This document shows, piece by piece, positions 43,951 to 54,170 of a DNA stretch of 64,000 bases. Position numbers and translations under genes: made by a program. The notes under the pieces are model-generated. The model was not told the DNA's origin. It saw only the letters and a program-made list of their open reading frames with translations, and did not search any database. This DNA is from Ramazzottius varieornatus (Eukaryota > Tardigrada > Eutardigrada > Parachela > Ramazzottiidae): positions 784,223-848,222 of the forward strand of contig BDGG01000001.1 in the NCBI GenBank assembly GCA_001949185.1, read 5' to 3'. Position 1 is the first letter of the stretch; each line of letters starts with the position of its first letter.

Positions 43951-44340
43951 ATGAGCGGTTCCGGGGAAGATGGTCCCGCATGGGACCATTTTATGAAACT
44001 TCCAAAGTCCGGTAAATCATATTTTCCTGACCAATGCGAGCACTGTGACACTTTGCGGCTGCGAGAAAGTGCTGTACCTCGCCTCGTTGACCATTTAATT
44101 AAATGCCGTGGACTATCATTCGACCAGCGACGCAGAATTGCTGTCATCAGTCAGCGAGCCGCGGAAACTGTGCCTCGTTATGCGGACTCCGCAGCGCCAT
44201 CTACCACCCCCGCTTCAAAGCCATCTACCGCTGCTGTTGTTACGACATTATATCCGATGACGAACCAGATCAAGCATCATCTGACAATTTCATGCAAGGC
44301 TATGAATCAGAGAAATCGATATTCTCAGAGGTAGACGCAG
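43951..44340 (+). CDS. BED-type zinc-finger ORF, probably N-terminus of a transposase gene
   Basis: Starts MSGSGEDGPAWDHFMKLP. The segment with CEHCDT, then RLVDHLIKC, has the C-x2-C...H-x4-C spacing of BED-like fingers found at the start of hAT and other transposases and domesticated derivatives. A basic stretch (DQRRRIAVISQRAAE) and a Ser/Thr/Pro linker follow. A second frame from 44220 reads SDDEPDQASSDNFMQGYESEKSIFSEVD up to a GTGAG donor at 44340, suggesting a frameshift or short intron. It may belong to the same gene as the exons at 45425-47884. Confidence 0.5.
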
Positions 44341-45424
44341 GTGAGTTTGACCGTCATTGTTTATTATACTGCAATAAATTTCAGATTAATTCTTGTTCCG
44401 CCGAATTGTTCATTGTGCATTTAAAGAATGGTTACGAGATCATTAGAGTTTCGTAAACGTACAATTTCCTTTGAAATGTATTCTCCGTCCCACAATCTAG
44501 TGTCAGTAGAAACCAACCTATTTTGACGATTTTCTTACAATAGCACGTAGCATCACACAGTCAACAATTCTGCCGTAATAATCCATACGGCTTGTTCGCG
44601 ATTCTAAGCAAACTACCGGGCGTTGACAGTGGAACTGGACAGTGGACTCGGGTTGTGGATGCTGTCCTTTGGCCGGTGCATACAGTCATCGTGGACAGTG
44701 GACACTGTACACGAATGGTCAAATAAACTGAACGGCTGAAAGTCTGAAAGTCTGTATTATGCGGTGGGAGTTAGATCGAGGTGGGCGTTAGAATAAACGC
44801 ATTTGGTGACAATATCTAGGTCTGTCTTTAGATCAATTTTTGAAGTGCTTCTCTATGTATGAAAACGAGTTTCCCGATGGCTTGACACTTGTAATTAGAA
44901 ATGGCGTGAAAACAACCGTTATAGTCATTCCATGATACATGGTTATGAGGCCTACGAGAGGGAACAATATGTTTTTAATTATCGAGTCTTTAATTCAGTT
45001 TAGTTGGTATTTTTTAGCGTTAGTCTGGTAAAAGAGCGAAACGTACGATGCAAATGAAAGGGCTGAATACGGCAGGTTATCATCTATCCACGCACAACAA
45101 GGTCAGCTGATTTAGGTGTCGGCCCAAATCGATGCGTTATGGTACATTCCAACTGTCCACTTCGACTAATCCCGGCTAATTTTAAATCCACGTACAACGT
45201 CATTCCGTTAAACCAAAGGCTACCCCTGTCTAACTGCAGTGTCCAGTGTCCATTGTCCGTGTACAGTGTCCCGTCCACTTCTCCGGTATGCGAACCGAGC
45301 CACTGGAAGCGTAACCAAGGGTCGCCGTACTACGCAGTGAAGAACCTCTTGCGTTGTTTCTTACGATTTTGTTATAATCTCAATGAATCGAATTCGTGGC
45401 ATGTGAAACCTGTTTTAATTTTAC
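44341..45424. other. Probable intron or intergenic gap
   Basis: About 1.1 kb. Contains repeated GACAGTGGA / CCACTGTC-type words around 44620-44710 and, inverted, around 45230-45280, perhaps a degenerate element. If the BED ORF and the downstream exons form one gene, this is its intron. Confidence 0.35.
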
Positions 45425-47884
45425 AGCGGAATATGACTGGAGCGACAGCGGGGACGTGGTCGCGGTACCGCTTTGTGCTCCAGCATTTGAAGAAATAGGA
45501 CTGGATTTCGAAAGGGAGACCGTCCGTGTGCACGACCCATTCAACCCACAGTCCACACCGATGATCGACCAGTGTGCAACCTCGACGACGAAATTGGCAT
45601 CATCATGGAAAACGCCCCTGAGGCGCTCTTTATGGAACAGATAGAGCGCACAATCTTTCCGGAATGGGAAAATTGGGAGCAAGAAGCGGCGAAGGCCGCA
45701 CTGGGATCCCGGAAGGTATCCCTTTTTATGCAGATCATTTATCGTGTGTACGTCACGTTCCGTAATTACTTTCCCGTCAACCTGGTGTCTAATAATGTCA
45801 TTGATTTCAGGCTGCTAAACCAACAAATAGAGAAAAGGTTTTCAATGAAACTCAGCAGTACGACGAATTTCGCTCGCATAACTGCAACAAGGCTAGTTGC
45901 CGCCAGGTCTCCAAAGAACAGTTCACTAATCGCCGAAAATCCGTCATGAAACTGGCTTATGAGAACCGGTATTCTTTCTTAATTGGAATGCTTCTCGCCT
46001 TTCTACTAAAGAATGCCACGCAGACGGACGGCTACTACGCTAGATATGCGTTCGCCCTTGACGTACAGCAGTGTTCTTTCGGTTTCTGCATATGTCACAG
46101 TGTTAGCTCCACTCAACTGACGAAGCTACGCAAATCAATTAGCAATGGATCATTCGAGGTCCCAGTGCACAGCCTGAAGGGCAGGAAAGGACATGGAGCC
46201 ATGAAGGTAGCTCAAAGATAGGCAACGTGTCATTTTAGACTGTTTAAGTACTCGCACTACTGGAATTCGGAAATGCACTATATTTTGCAGGCAGAAAAAT
46301 GCGGCTGGGTTGTTGATTTCCTCATGGAGAATGGAAACCTGTACGGTCTTCCGATGCCAACGCCCACAAGGACCGCAATTCAACTTCCACCCATCTACCT
46401 TCCTTCGGACTTCACTTTTACTTCCCTGTACGATGGATTCTGCAAAAGACTGCGCAAATGGGAAAACGAAGAACTGGTGGAAGCCTCATAGGGGCCTATG
46501 AGCCGAAATTCTTTCCTTAGGATCTGCAAAAAGCTGGTACCACATATCAAGGTATGAGGTCTAAGAACAGACATCTGCAACGTCTGTGACCAATATGCCA
46601 GTGAAACATATACCGGACCACGACTGGACAAGACTATCGACGTCATACGGGAGAAATGGGCAGTTCACCGCAAAAGAGCTGACGATGAGCGGGAATTATA
46701 CAAGACAAGAGTCAAATCAAGCAACGAAACGTTCAAGACATATATTACACAGCCTGACTCAAAATTCCCCCGGATTCAGCGGAACAAGGGTTGTGACTTT
46801 CGATTTTGCGCAATCGGTCGCCTTGCCTTACCACCCGGACCAGGCAGGTCCAACGTACTTCAAGGTAATACAGCTCTTAAAAGCCATTAATAATTTCACG
46901 CATTTTTAACTATCCATTCCATTCATCGCAGTTTTCCATCTTCCTACTTAATAACTTAATTACATAATTTCAGACATGTTTTAAGATGGCGCTGTTCGGA
47001 CTCGTTGACGAGTCGCGCTCCCACAATAATTTCTTCATGTTTGATGGAGAAAATAGTATCGGTGTTGACGGGCAAAATACCTACGGTCCAGATGCGGTTC
47101 TGTCAATGCTCAATTTTTACCTTTCCCAGCACTTCAATGGCGAGGAAATATTGATTATCTATTGTGACAACTGCAGTATGATGTCTTAACCAGACCAGAA
47201 CATATGTTTCATAGTAGTAGAAATTTATCCGGCTGCTTTGTTTTAGGAGGTCGAAACCAGAACCGTTTCCTGATGGGCTATTGCGTTGACTCGGTCAGAA
47301 ACGGTCGATACAAAGAGGTCCAAGTGCATTTCCTGCCCGTGGGGCACACCAATTTTTCGCCTGACGGGTTCTTTGGCCTTTTCAAGCGAATCTTCCGACG
47401 AAGCACGTTGGACCTTCCTAGCCAGCTCCGCCACACAGTTGGGGATCAGGTGGGAGGCTCATCAACGTTTGTTAAGGGTAACCAGGAGGTCTACTGGAGT
47501 TGGTACGACTGGAAAGCTTACCTCGAACCACGTTACGACACCATCAAAGGTTTTCAGGGTTCTTACCACTTCCGCCTGACTCATACGACAGAGCAGGGCG
47601 TAGTCCTTGAATACTCGTATACTGACGGCGTTGACGAAAAAGAGGTCGTCCTGGAATTTGCCCCGAAGCAACGAAAGGGTAAGGCAAGTGAAGAACGTGA
47701 AAGACGTGCAGAAAGAAATCCTCGGCCAGCCGCGCTGACGGTCGCCGGACCGTCCGAAAATCGGGAGACACAACTACTAGACGATATCTCGCAGCATGTC
47801 TCTTTCGACAAGAAGCTCGCGTTTCGGTCGTACATTCAGAGCATCGCACCGCGGAAAATAGCCCAGAAAAGCAAAAGAAGTTAA
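45425..47884 (+). pseudogene. Multi-exon transposase-like gene (FDFAQ/DNC/GHT type), decayed
   Basis: Belongs to a widespread invertebrate transposase-like family whose name I cannot assign. Coding blocks: about 45425-45600 (YDWSDSGDVVAVPLC), 45811-46206 (HNCNKASCRQVS...RKGHGAMK, the HG-motif block), 46291-46488 (AEKCGWVVDF...YGLPMPT), 46558-46790 (RTDICNVCDQYAS), 46791-46864 (VTFDFAQSVALPYHPDQAGPTYFK), 46975-47178 (YCDNC) and 47247-47884 (RNQNRFLMGYCVD, FLPVGHTNFSPDGFFGLFKRIFRR). Introns at 46865 and 47179 splice cleanly (DNC|RGRNQNRF). It is broken by in-frame TAG at 46489-46491 and TGA at 46555-46557 and by a frameshift near 46780. Conserved acidic residues in FDFAQ, DNC and GHTNFSPD survive. 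Confidence 0.65.
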
Positions 47885-49033
47885 CTGGAACTTATTCCAG
47901 AATATTCGTCGCGTCACGTTTTTTCCCGGCTTGATCATTTTCACCTGCTCACATGTGTTTTTGGGTTTTGCGATATTTGTTGTCAAGTATTGTTAAAATG
48001 TGCATATGCAACCACAATTGTCTTTGAATTTCTGTTTACAGTATTCCGTGTCTCGCACCCCACAGTTTCCTACCTCATAACTCAGTGAATAATCGTGGCA
48101 TACAAGTGATATCCAGCTTGTTGGATAACCCGTTCAATTCTCTACAAACCTATCCGATTACCCTCAGTTGCACCCCTGGGGACAAAATCTTGAAATGCGT
48201 CTCCTGAACAATTGGGATTTACTCGAGAAACTCGAATCTCATTTGACAAGACTCATCTGAAGTTAATTTTAGCGCAAAATTCCTTCAGAATTCCCACTCT
48301 CGTTATAAATTGTGACCAACCGATAATCACATCTCATATTGAACAGAGAATTTTACTAGATATTCGCAGAGTGAATTGTAGTGAACTTTGATTTCCGCGT
48401 CGTTAAACAAGCCGCCGCACAGTGGACATAAAGTTCTACCTGCGAGATGTGACAGCTCAAATGCATTATTTGAGTTCGGAACGGCCCATACATTCACGGC
48501 GTTGCTCGCCATGCTGTTTGTACGAGATCAATCAGCTGATCGGACACCCGCTTGATCAATTGATCAAGTCAAGCCAGAAGCAGGCGTCGATCAGCTGATC
48601 GTGCTGCGTAGTGTGTGGCGAGCAAGCGCGTGCAGAATTGCTGTCCAGTCACAGAAGGAGCAACTGTAACATCTCGCAGGTAGAACTGTACTGCCATTCA
48701 CGCTTCAGCAGTAAAACAGTTCTGAACGGTCAAAGTCTATTTCTACATTGGAAAGTTACGGTTGCACGTATCGAGGAGCGTGGCATTTGAATCTTGAGAA
48801 TTCAGATACTCGACTTATTTTATCACTGGCGAAAAAAGCTTCTAAATGACAACTTTGTCTTCCGGACCCTTGGCGCTAAAATTTATACCCCTGTGATTCC
48901 CAAGCAAAATGGCTTCCTCGTTTGTGGTCCTCGCTACTAGAGAGAATGCTCTAGATAACTGGATCAGCCGTTTAGAGCGGACGGCTAACACCCCTCCAGA
49001 AAAAGTCGTTTCCTGCACAATTTGGAATTTTGG
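47885..49033. other. Gap with inverted repeats
   Basis: Contains a hairpin element (48433-48686) and a segment (about 48222-48256) inverted relative to 42488-42522. The short minus ORF at 48327-48512 overlaps the hairpin element. No gene. Confidence 0.4.
48433..48686. mobile_element. Short MITE with 18-bp ends
   Basis: GTTCTACCTGCGAGATGT at 48433-48450 is exactly inverted at 48669-48686. Interior carries GATCAGCTGATC-type palindromes. Confidence 0.6.
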
Positions 49034-49456
49034 CCAGAGCGCCAGTTAGGAAAAACCAGCGTCATATTATCTCAAGGTGGGCTTCTCTGGCCTTCTCTTT
49101 AACCAAGCATCAGGCACCATATGTGCTGTGGCTTCAGCACACATGGTGCCTGGCAGATTAAAGCTAAAGAGAAGGCTAGAGAGGCCCGCCTTCAGATAAA
49201 TATGGTTTCTGTTTCGTACCTGCTGAGTGCATGGCAGACGCAGAACGGAATCGGACGTCTTACCATAGACGCGTCCATTGCATTCCCTACGGTTTCTATT
49301 GCACCTCAGAAAAACCTAAAAAACTCAAGTTTATGGGACATGAAAGTTCCTGACGTGCATCAAATAGCCACCAAATAGCCCCCAAACAGAACCCCGACGT
49401 GGCCCAGTTCTTATTTGGACGGATTCAGGGCTTTTTCTGCGCTGCCAATCGGGAAG
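49034..49456. mobile_element. MITE family C, uninterrupted copy
   Basis: About 420 bp; reverse-oriented match to the two outer parts of the element at 38975-40538. Holds an internal hairpin GCACCATATGTGCTG/CAGCACACATGGTGC. It appears to have inserted into the 3' extension of the duplicated gene fragment (49457-50886). Confidence 0.8.
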
Positions 49457-50886
49457 TTGGCTGGAACGGGCTGTATTCCAATGAAGTCTGAGTGTCAATG
49501 AGATCGCTACTTTTCTGTCAGTTGGTGACATTATCGAAGCTCCGGAAAGCAGGAGGCCGGCGATCGTAGCTCGACCGTACGATGGTACAGAAGGGTTTCC
49601 TACATGAGTGAGGTAGCATTCGAATAAAGCTGCCGAGTCTAGGGTTGCCTCGACCCGCCCGGGCCCTTCGACCCGGGGTCGAACGGGTCGTGAACATTGT
49701 CGACGGTATCAATCGACCCTCGACCCGCAAACGACCCGCGGGTCATTTGCTAATACGATCGACCCGGGGTCGATTGAGTAACGGTATCAAAGTGTAATTA
49801 TATACTTTTTCTAGGCGTTTTACGTGGCTCTAGTGAAGCTATCAAGCCAAAACAACATGCGACTGGTGGGTAGCATGTTTTTGGAAACATGCGCCCGATT
49901 CTGATCCACAATGACCCATACTATGTATAGCGGTAATGCGCATAACAGTTGTCGGATCTCGAGGGAGAGACCGTATTGCCGGCTGATAGACGAGCGTCTG
50001 AACTACCCAGTAGCACTTTAAGATCCCTTTTACAGCTGGTTTCGATTGACCCGCGGGTCGATGCTGTTGACCAATCGACCCCGGGTCGAACATCGACCTG
50101 GGGTCGTTTGCGGGTCGATGGGTCGACTGACAACGGGTCGAGGGTCGATTGATACCTTCGACGATGTTCGCGACCCGTTTCTGACCCCGGGTCGAGGCAA
50201 CCCTGCCGAGTCCAATCCCCGCGTTTCGTTGATCAAGGTCTGGACGACATGTCGGTAGCGTAAGAGCGGTCGAATATTCATGTTCTGCTGGATGGTAGTC
50301 TTGCCGGCTGCAATGACGTCGATGGGGACGGTAGCCTTGGCCCCTTCGCGGACATGGTAGGGGGCCACGAAGATGCCTCTGGTTCGGCAGATATTGCGCA
50401 AGGTCACGTAGCCCACTTGGCTATTTTGTGTCCGTAGGGTCTCCAGCGTTTTCGTGACGCCTACCAAGCGACAAGACCCTGTTCAACTGGATAACATTGG
50501 CCAAGAGGACTTGTCAGTTAAGGGAGAAGGTGTCTGTCTTCCTTACATGGGTCTTTGTACCTTGAAGCGACGCAACAATCAAGCGTTGCTTCGTGTCGGT
50601 AATGGCCTCGGCCAGCCACTTGACAAAGCTGATGTTGGCCGGTAAATGTTGGCTCTTCTCTTCGGCCAACGTCAGGTGTCGCAAGGCCTTGACCATCTCG
50701 CCGCGGGCAGCTGCAGGCAGCGCGTCGTCGTAGTGCTGCAACGTCGGCCGGACGGCACTGATCCTCTCGATCAACGTAGCCACATTCTGCAGGATAATGC
50801 TGGTGGTCTGGGTAGCTTTCTTGGCTGATCGGATGTTCTTCAGCTGGTTGTCGTAGACTTCCCGGTCGTCGAGGGTGACGACGTCA
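49457..50886 (-). pseudogene. Inverted duplicate of the 3' part of the gene at 62452, split by a MITE
   Basis: Minus-strand copy of exons seen at 63278-63958. It starts abruptly at about 50886 (DVVTLDDREVYDNQLKNI...), includes the same short intron, then continues GVTKTLETLRTQNSQVGYVT... to NETRGLDS at 50213. A MITE (49640-50204) then interrupts; beyond it the frame resumes ALFECYLTHVGNPSVP and runs to another MITE at 49456. The first ~40 nt carry four differences from the other copy; the next ~630 nt, intron included, look identical. Upstream exons are absent. It is a truncated, element-interrupted copy and unlikely to make the full protein. Confidence 0.85.
49640..50204. mobile_element. hAT-like MITE with 8-bp target duplication
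   Basis: Ends TAGGGTTGCCTCGACCC / GGGTCGAGGCAACCCT; the interior is packed with GACCCGGGTCGA-type palindromes on both arms and an AT-richer centre. Flanked by GCCGAGTC at 49632-49639 and 50205-50212. YAGGGTTGCC ends with 8-bp duplications are characteristic of hAT. 565 bp, no transposase. Confidence 0.88.
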
Positions 50887-51349
50887 GACAGGTTAAAACA
50901 ATGGGAGGAGGGATCGGCCTCTGTTACATTGTACAGGACAGTAAAACGCAGTACGTGGATCAAACGTCGTGAAATGCGGTCACTTGATCCGGCTTCTAAC
51001 CCGACACGTAATTCATCGATACAGACTAAGGGACAGTTCATGATTAGTAAGGACCCACGACTTCGTTCATTCGCACATAGTGTTCTTCGGATATTTCCCG
51101 AGATTTTGTTCGCTTTGATTGCACATCGTTCCGTCGAAAGAATCCTCCATCAATACGACGCGACGGCAGCGTCATCTCCCCAGCGGACCTCAGAACTTTA
51201 GAACGGAAGCGCCGACGGATTATCTGAGAACGATCTTTTATATAATTATGCGAGTTGTTTCCTCGCCATTTGTTGGACTGTTTTTAGGTTACTGCGCCGT
51301 AGAAAAGTGGCAGGTTGTGTCACTACAGTGAAACTTTTGTTTCTTGCAG
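50887..51349. other. Gap between the duplicate and the small membrane exon
   Basis: An ORF continuing from the duplicate (to 51041, minus) is open but unrelated to the parent gene; probably chance. No gene seen; an upstream exon for 51350 could lie here. Confidence 0.3.
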
Positions 51350-51606
51350 GTCCGCCAGGAGAGACTCCAGAGGAACGCAAGCAACGCCATGCTTCCAACA
51401 AGGAAAAGGCCGCCATGCTGAAGAGACAAGCCGAGCCTCGTCACCGTTGGGTGAACTCGAAGTTTACCCTGACGAACACTGAGGACGAAAGGCTGCAACC
51501 TTACCGCACATATCCTTGCATGCAGACTGTCTACCTGTGCATTTTCACTGTGTTAGTGGTTTTAGGCTTGCTTTGGATTTTGCACATTAGGAGGCAATTG
51601 CGATGA
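51350..51606 (+). CDS. Terminal exon of a small tail-anchored membrane protein
   Basis: Follows a TTTCTTGCAG acceptor and reads GPPGETPEERKQRHASNKEKAAML, a basic helical segment, then RHRWVNSKFTLTNTEDERLQ and a single TM helix (TVYLCIFTVLVVLGLLWIL) ending IRRQLR-stop, i.e. a C-terminal anchor with a short basic tail. The first exon and the start were not found. No family recognised. Confidence 0.45.
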
Positions 51607-52014
51607 TTCCGTCAGGACCTTATCAGCCAATGGCAAATACCGTACGGATAGTTGAACTGGTTCATGCGCTGATAGCGATCTATCTCCGGTTGCGCCTTCC
51701 CGCACGAACTCTTGTTCGAGGTATACAAACCATGTCCAGCTTGTGTCTTTCCTGCTATGGCCTAAGCGAGTATTGTGTGTCGACGTCCTGTAGGCGTTTA
51801 CTCTGTCACAACGTAGTTCTTATTCCTTTTTTTGTCGAACGGACGTTTTTGATGTAGTGTCTCATTTTCGCAATGGTATCGTTCTTCTAGTTTGGTCCCA
51901 ATGTACAGTGTGTAGTTCCTAAGCAATGTTCAAGTGAAATCTACCGCTCTGCGCGTATGTGTGAAATGGTTCGCTCGCTGAGTTACTTGGAGGCCATGGA
52001 AAAATGTGCGGAGG
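51607..52014. other. Intergenic spacer
   Basis: 3' UTR of the preceding exon and promoter of the next gene. No feature seen. Confidence 0.3.
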
Positions 52015-53337
52015 ATGCATGATGGAAGTTTTATCAGTATCCCTGCTGCCTCTGCTGTAATCATTGCTTTCTTGATCCTCTCCGTTGCGCTCTTATATTT
52101 TGTTCAACTCCGCCGTTTTGTCCGTCTTGGCAGAGAAACCATTCCCGCTTTGCTAACCGAGCTAGAACGTAGTTGTGATTTGGCTCTTCATCCACCAACG
52201 ATCTCTCCCGAAGAAGTTTCGCCGTACGAGATATCCTTTACGGTATCGCCGCTCGACCAGTTAGCTGAGCTCTTTAGTGTGGCCGTCCGACTGCGCCATC
52301 ACACGGAACTTTTGCTCAAGTCTTGGATATTCCGCTACAGAAGGAAAGGTCTCGGTATGAGAAGAATGCTGGCCAGGATAGAGACAGCAAGGAATCGTTT
52401 ACAGGAAGCGGAAAATATGGACGACTTCAATGCCATCTATTTACCGGAAATCCAACAACAGCTTCTCACACTCATAGGAAAAATTCGCGAATCCGAAACT
52501 AAACGTAAGAATTCGGCTGTATACAAACATTGTAGTAGACTTCTTCGTGGACAATAATACTGGCTGGACCAAGGAAGACGGTTGGTCTTCAGCAAAGACT
52601 CAATATTACTTAGTAATGTGACAGCGCGAAGACAAAATTTTAGTCTTTGGCTTTTTGCAGGAAAGTCTCAGCAGCAGGAGGAATCTCACGAACTGGCCGA
52701 ATTTCTTCCTTCTACTTTTAACTTTACGTGTGCAATCCCGATTCCCGATCACTCAGCGCACCACAACGGCTCGCCCACGGATACGCCACATGCGGAAACG
52801 ATTTCATCCGACAGGCCCGCAAAGTGGTCTGTCCTTCGTCCCAGCGTCCTTCCTGATGCCACCGCCAACCGTTCGGCGACAAAGAGCGAAGAGCTCAAGC
52901 CGACCCTCAGTCAAGACGCCCTGCTGGACCTAGCTCCTCACCTAAAGCACCGCACTGTCGCTCTGAAGGCCGCTGTCGACGCACAGGGTGACTTCCACGC
53001 CATGATGCGCGCCGCCAAGTACGACAGCCTTCGACGGAGAGACGTCGTGTATGTAGCCTGAGTATGTATGGTGCATCCGCCACCAAGTATCACCAGCTAC
53101 CTGTCAAGTGATACCTTTGTTTTTTTGAGATTTAGCCCAGATATATTTCTTCTTCGTTACAGGACAAGGTATCGAAGAAGGCGGTTTTCTGGCAGAAAAT
53201 ACACCGAAAATATTTACAGCACCGAACCAGACCCAGAAACCTCAAAGATCTCTTCCGGAAGATTGCGACTTTTATCCAACTATACTCCGTATGGGCGGTC
53301 CTCCACAAGTTTCTCCTCCGATGGAATTATTAGATGA
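52015..53337 (+). CDS. Uncharacterised N-terminally membrane-anchored protein
   Basis: Not recognised. Exons 52015-52504 (donor AAAC|GTAAGA), 52661-53048 (GTCGT|GTATGT) and 53163-53337 join in phase 1 and 2. The N-terminus MHDGSFISIPAASAVIIAFLI continues into a TM/signal-anchor helix (VIIAFLILSVALLYFV), then basic QLRRFVRLGR. A helical domain follows (LAELFSVAVRLRHHTELLLK, IETARNRLQEAENMDDFNAIYLPEIQQQLLTLI), then a polar linker, LVLAPHLKHRTVALKAAVDA-like helix, and RRRDVVTRYRRRRFSGRKY with a Ser-rich end (SDGIIR-stop). Reading through the 53049 donor would instead end at VYVA-stop (53061). About 348 residues. Confidence 0.55.
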
Positions 53338-54170
53338 TGAACTTATTGTTGAACTTCGTTTACTTTCCGTTGCTCTCCGGTCCTTTGAATCTTCGATTTT
53401 GAGGTTGTTGCTGCTGCAGGGCTCTCATTGTCCCTGGCTTTGCTTTGCCCAGATTTTCCCAAGGTTTTTTATAGCATCGGAGCTTCAATGCAAATCTCAG
53501 TGACCCGTGTAAATTGGGAATCTTGAAGTATGATATTTTGCCGCTGAGGCGGGCGGAGTTTGCAATTACGTCATCGCGGACGGACTTGACCGCAGGAGCC
53601 ACCCGCATGCAGTATTAATCGTACGCCTTATCGTACGCCTTATCGTACGCATTCGTTGCACACAGTAGGCTCCGCCCGGTTGCCCAACTCTCACATCAGA
53701 CCATTGCCTTTAGCTCGTTTCCTCCTTGACTCTTTGGTGCTGTACCTGGCCAACCACTACCTTCTGAACTAGAAACCAGTCTTTGACGTCAGACCGTCCC
53801 TGCTCACCGTGCACTAATCCGAATCGTGCGCTCTGCTTGCGCCGTATGCAAGTTCCATTTCAAATTGAAAGCGGCGATTATCTTCCCCGCTGCGCCGCAT
53901 TACAAGCCTTTTCTCACGCTCGATTTCACAATAGGTGTTGACCGTGTTGTTTGAGTCTTTCTTCCGTTTACTTGAACTGGCACGTACTGTGCTAAACCAC
54001 CTCAGATCTCGATCAGTTTCACAGCTGGTATAAGTGTTTTTCCTTCGACATGTTCATCGTGCTTGAAATTATTGGACGATGACGGATCTGCGTGGAATGG
54101 AATGGCATACGGATGAATTGATGCGCCTTGTTTGTCGTCTTGATTGACAGGACTTGATTGATCAACAACA
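53338..54170. other. Intergenic region upstream of the Frizzled gene
   Basis: Contains a 12-bp tandem repeat (53619-53650). A plus frame from 53162 to 53503 is open but conflicts with the spliced frame of the preceding gene. Confidence 0.35.
53619..53650. repeat. 12-bp tandem repeat, about 2.7 copies
   Basis: TCGTACGCCTTA repeated twice followed by TCGTACGC. Confidence 0.85.

Noticed and set aside
50514-51041. Chimeric ORF extending the duplicated gene fragment upstream
   Set aside because: The N-terminal 50 or so residues have no counterpart in the parent gene and start just past the duplication breakpoint; likely a chance open frame.
53162-53503. Alternative open frame (GQGIEEGGFLAEN...) over the last exon of the 52-kb gene
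   Set aside because: The competing frame joins in phase with the upstream exon through a strong GTATGT donor; this one has no in-phase partner.
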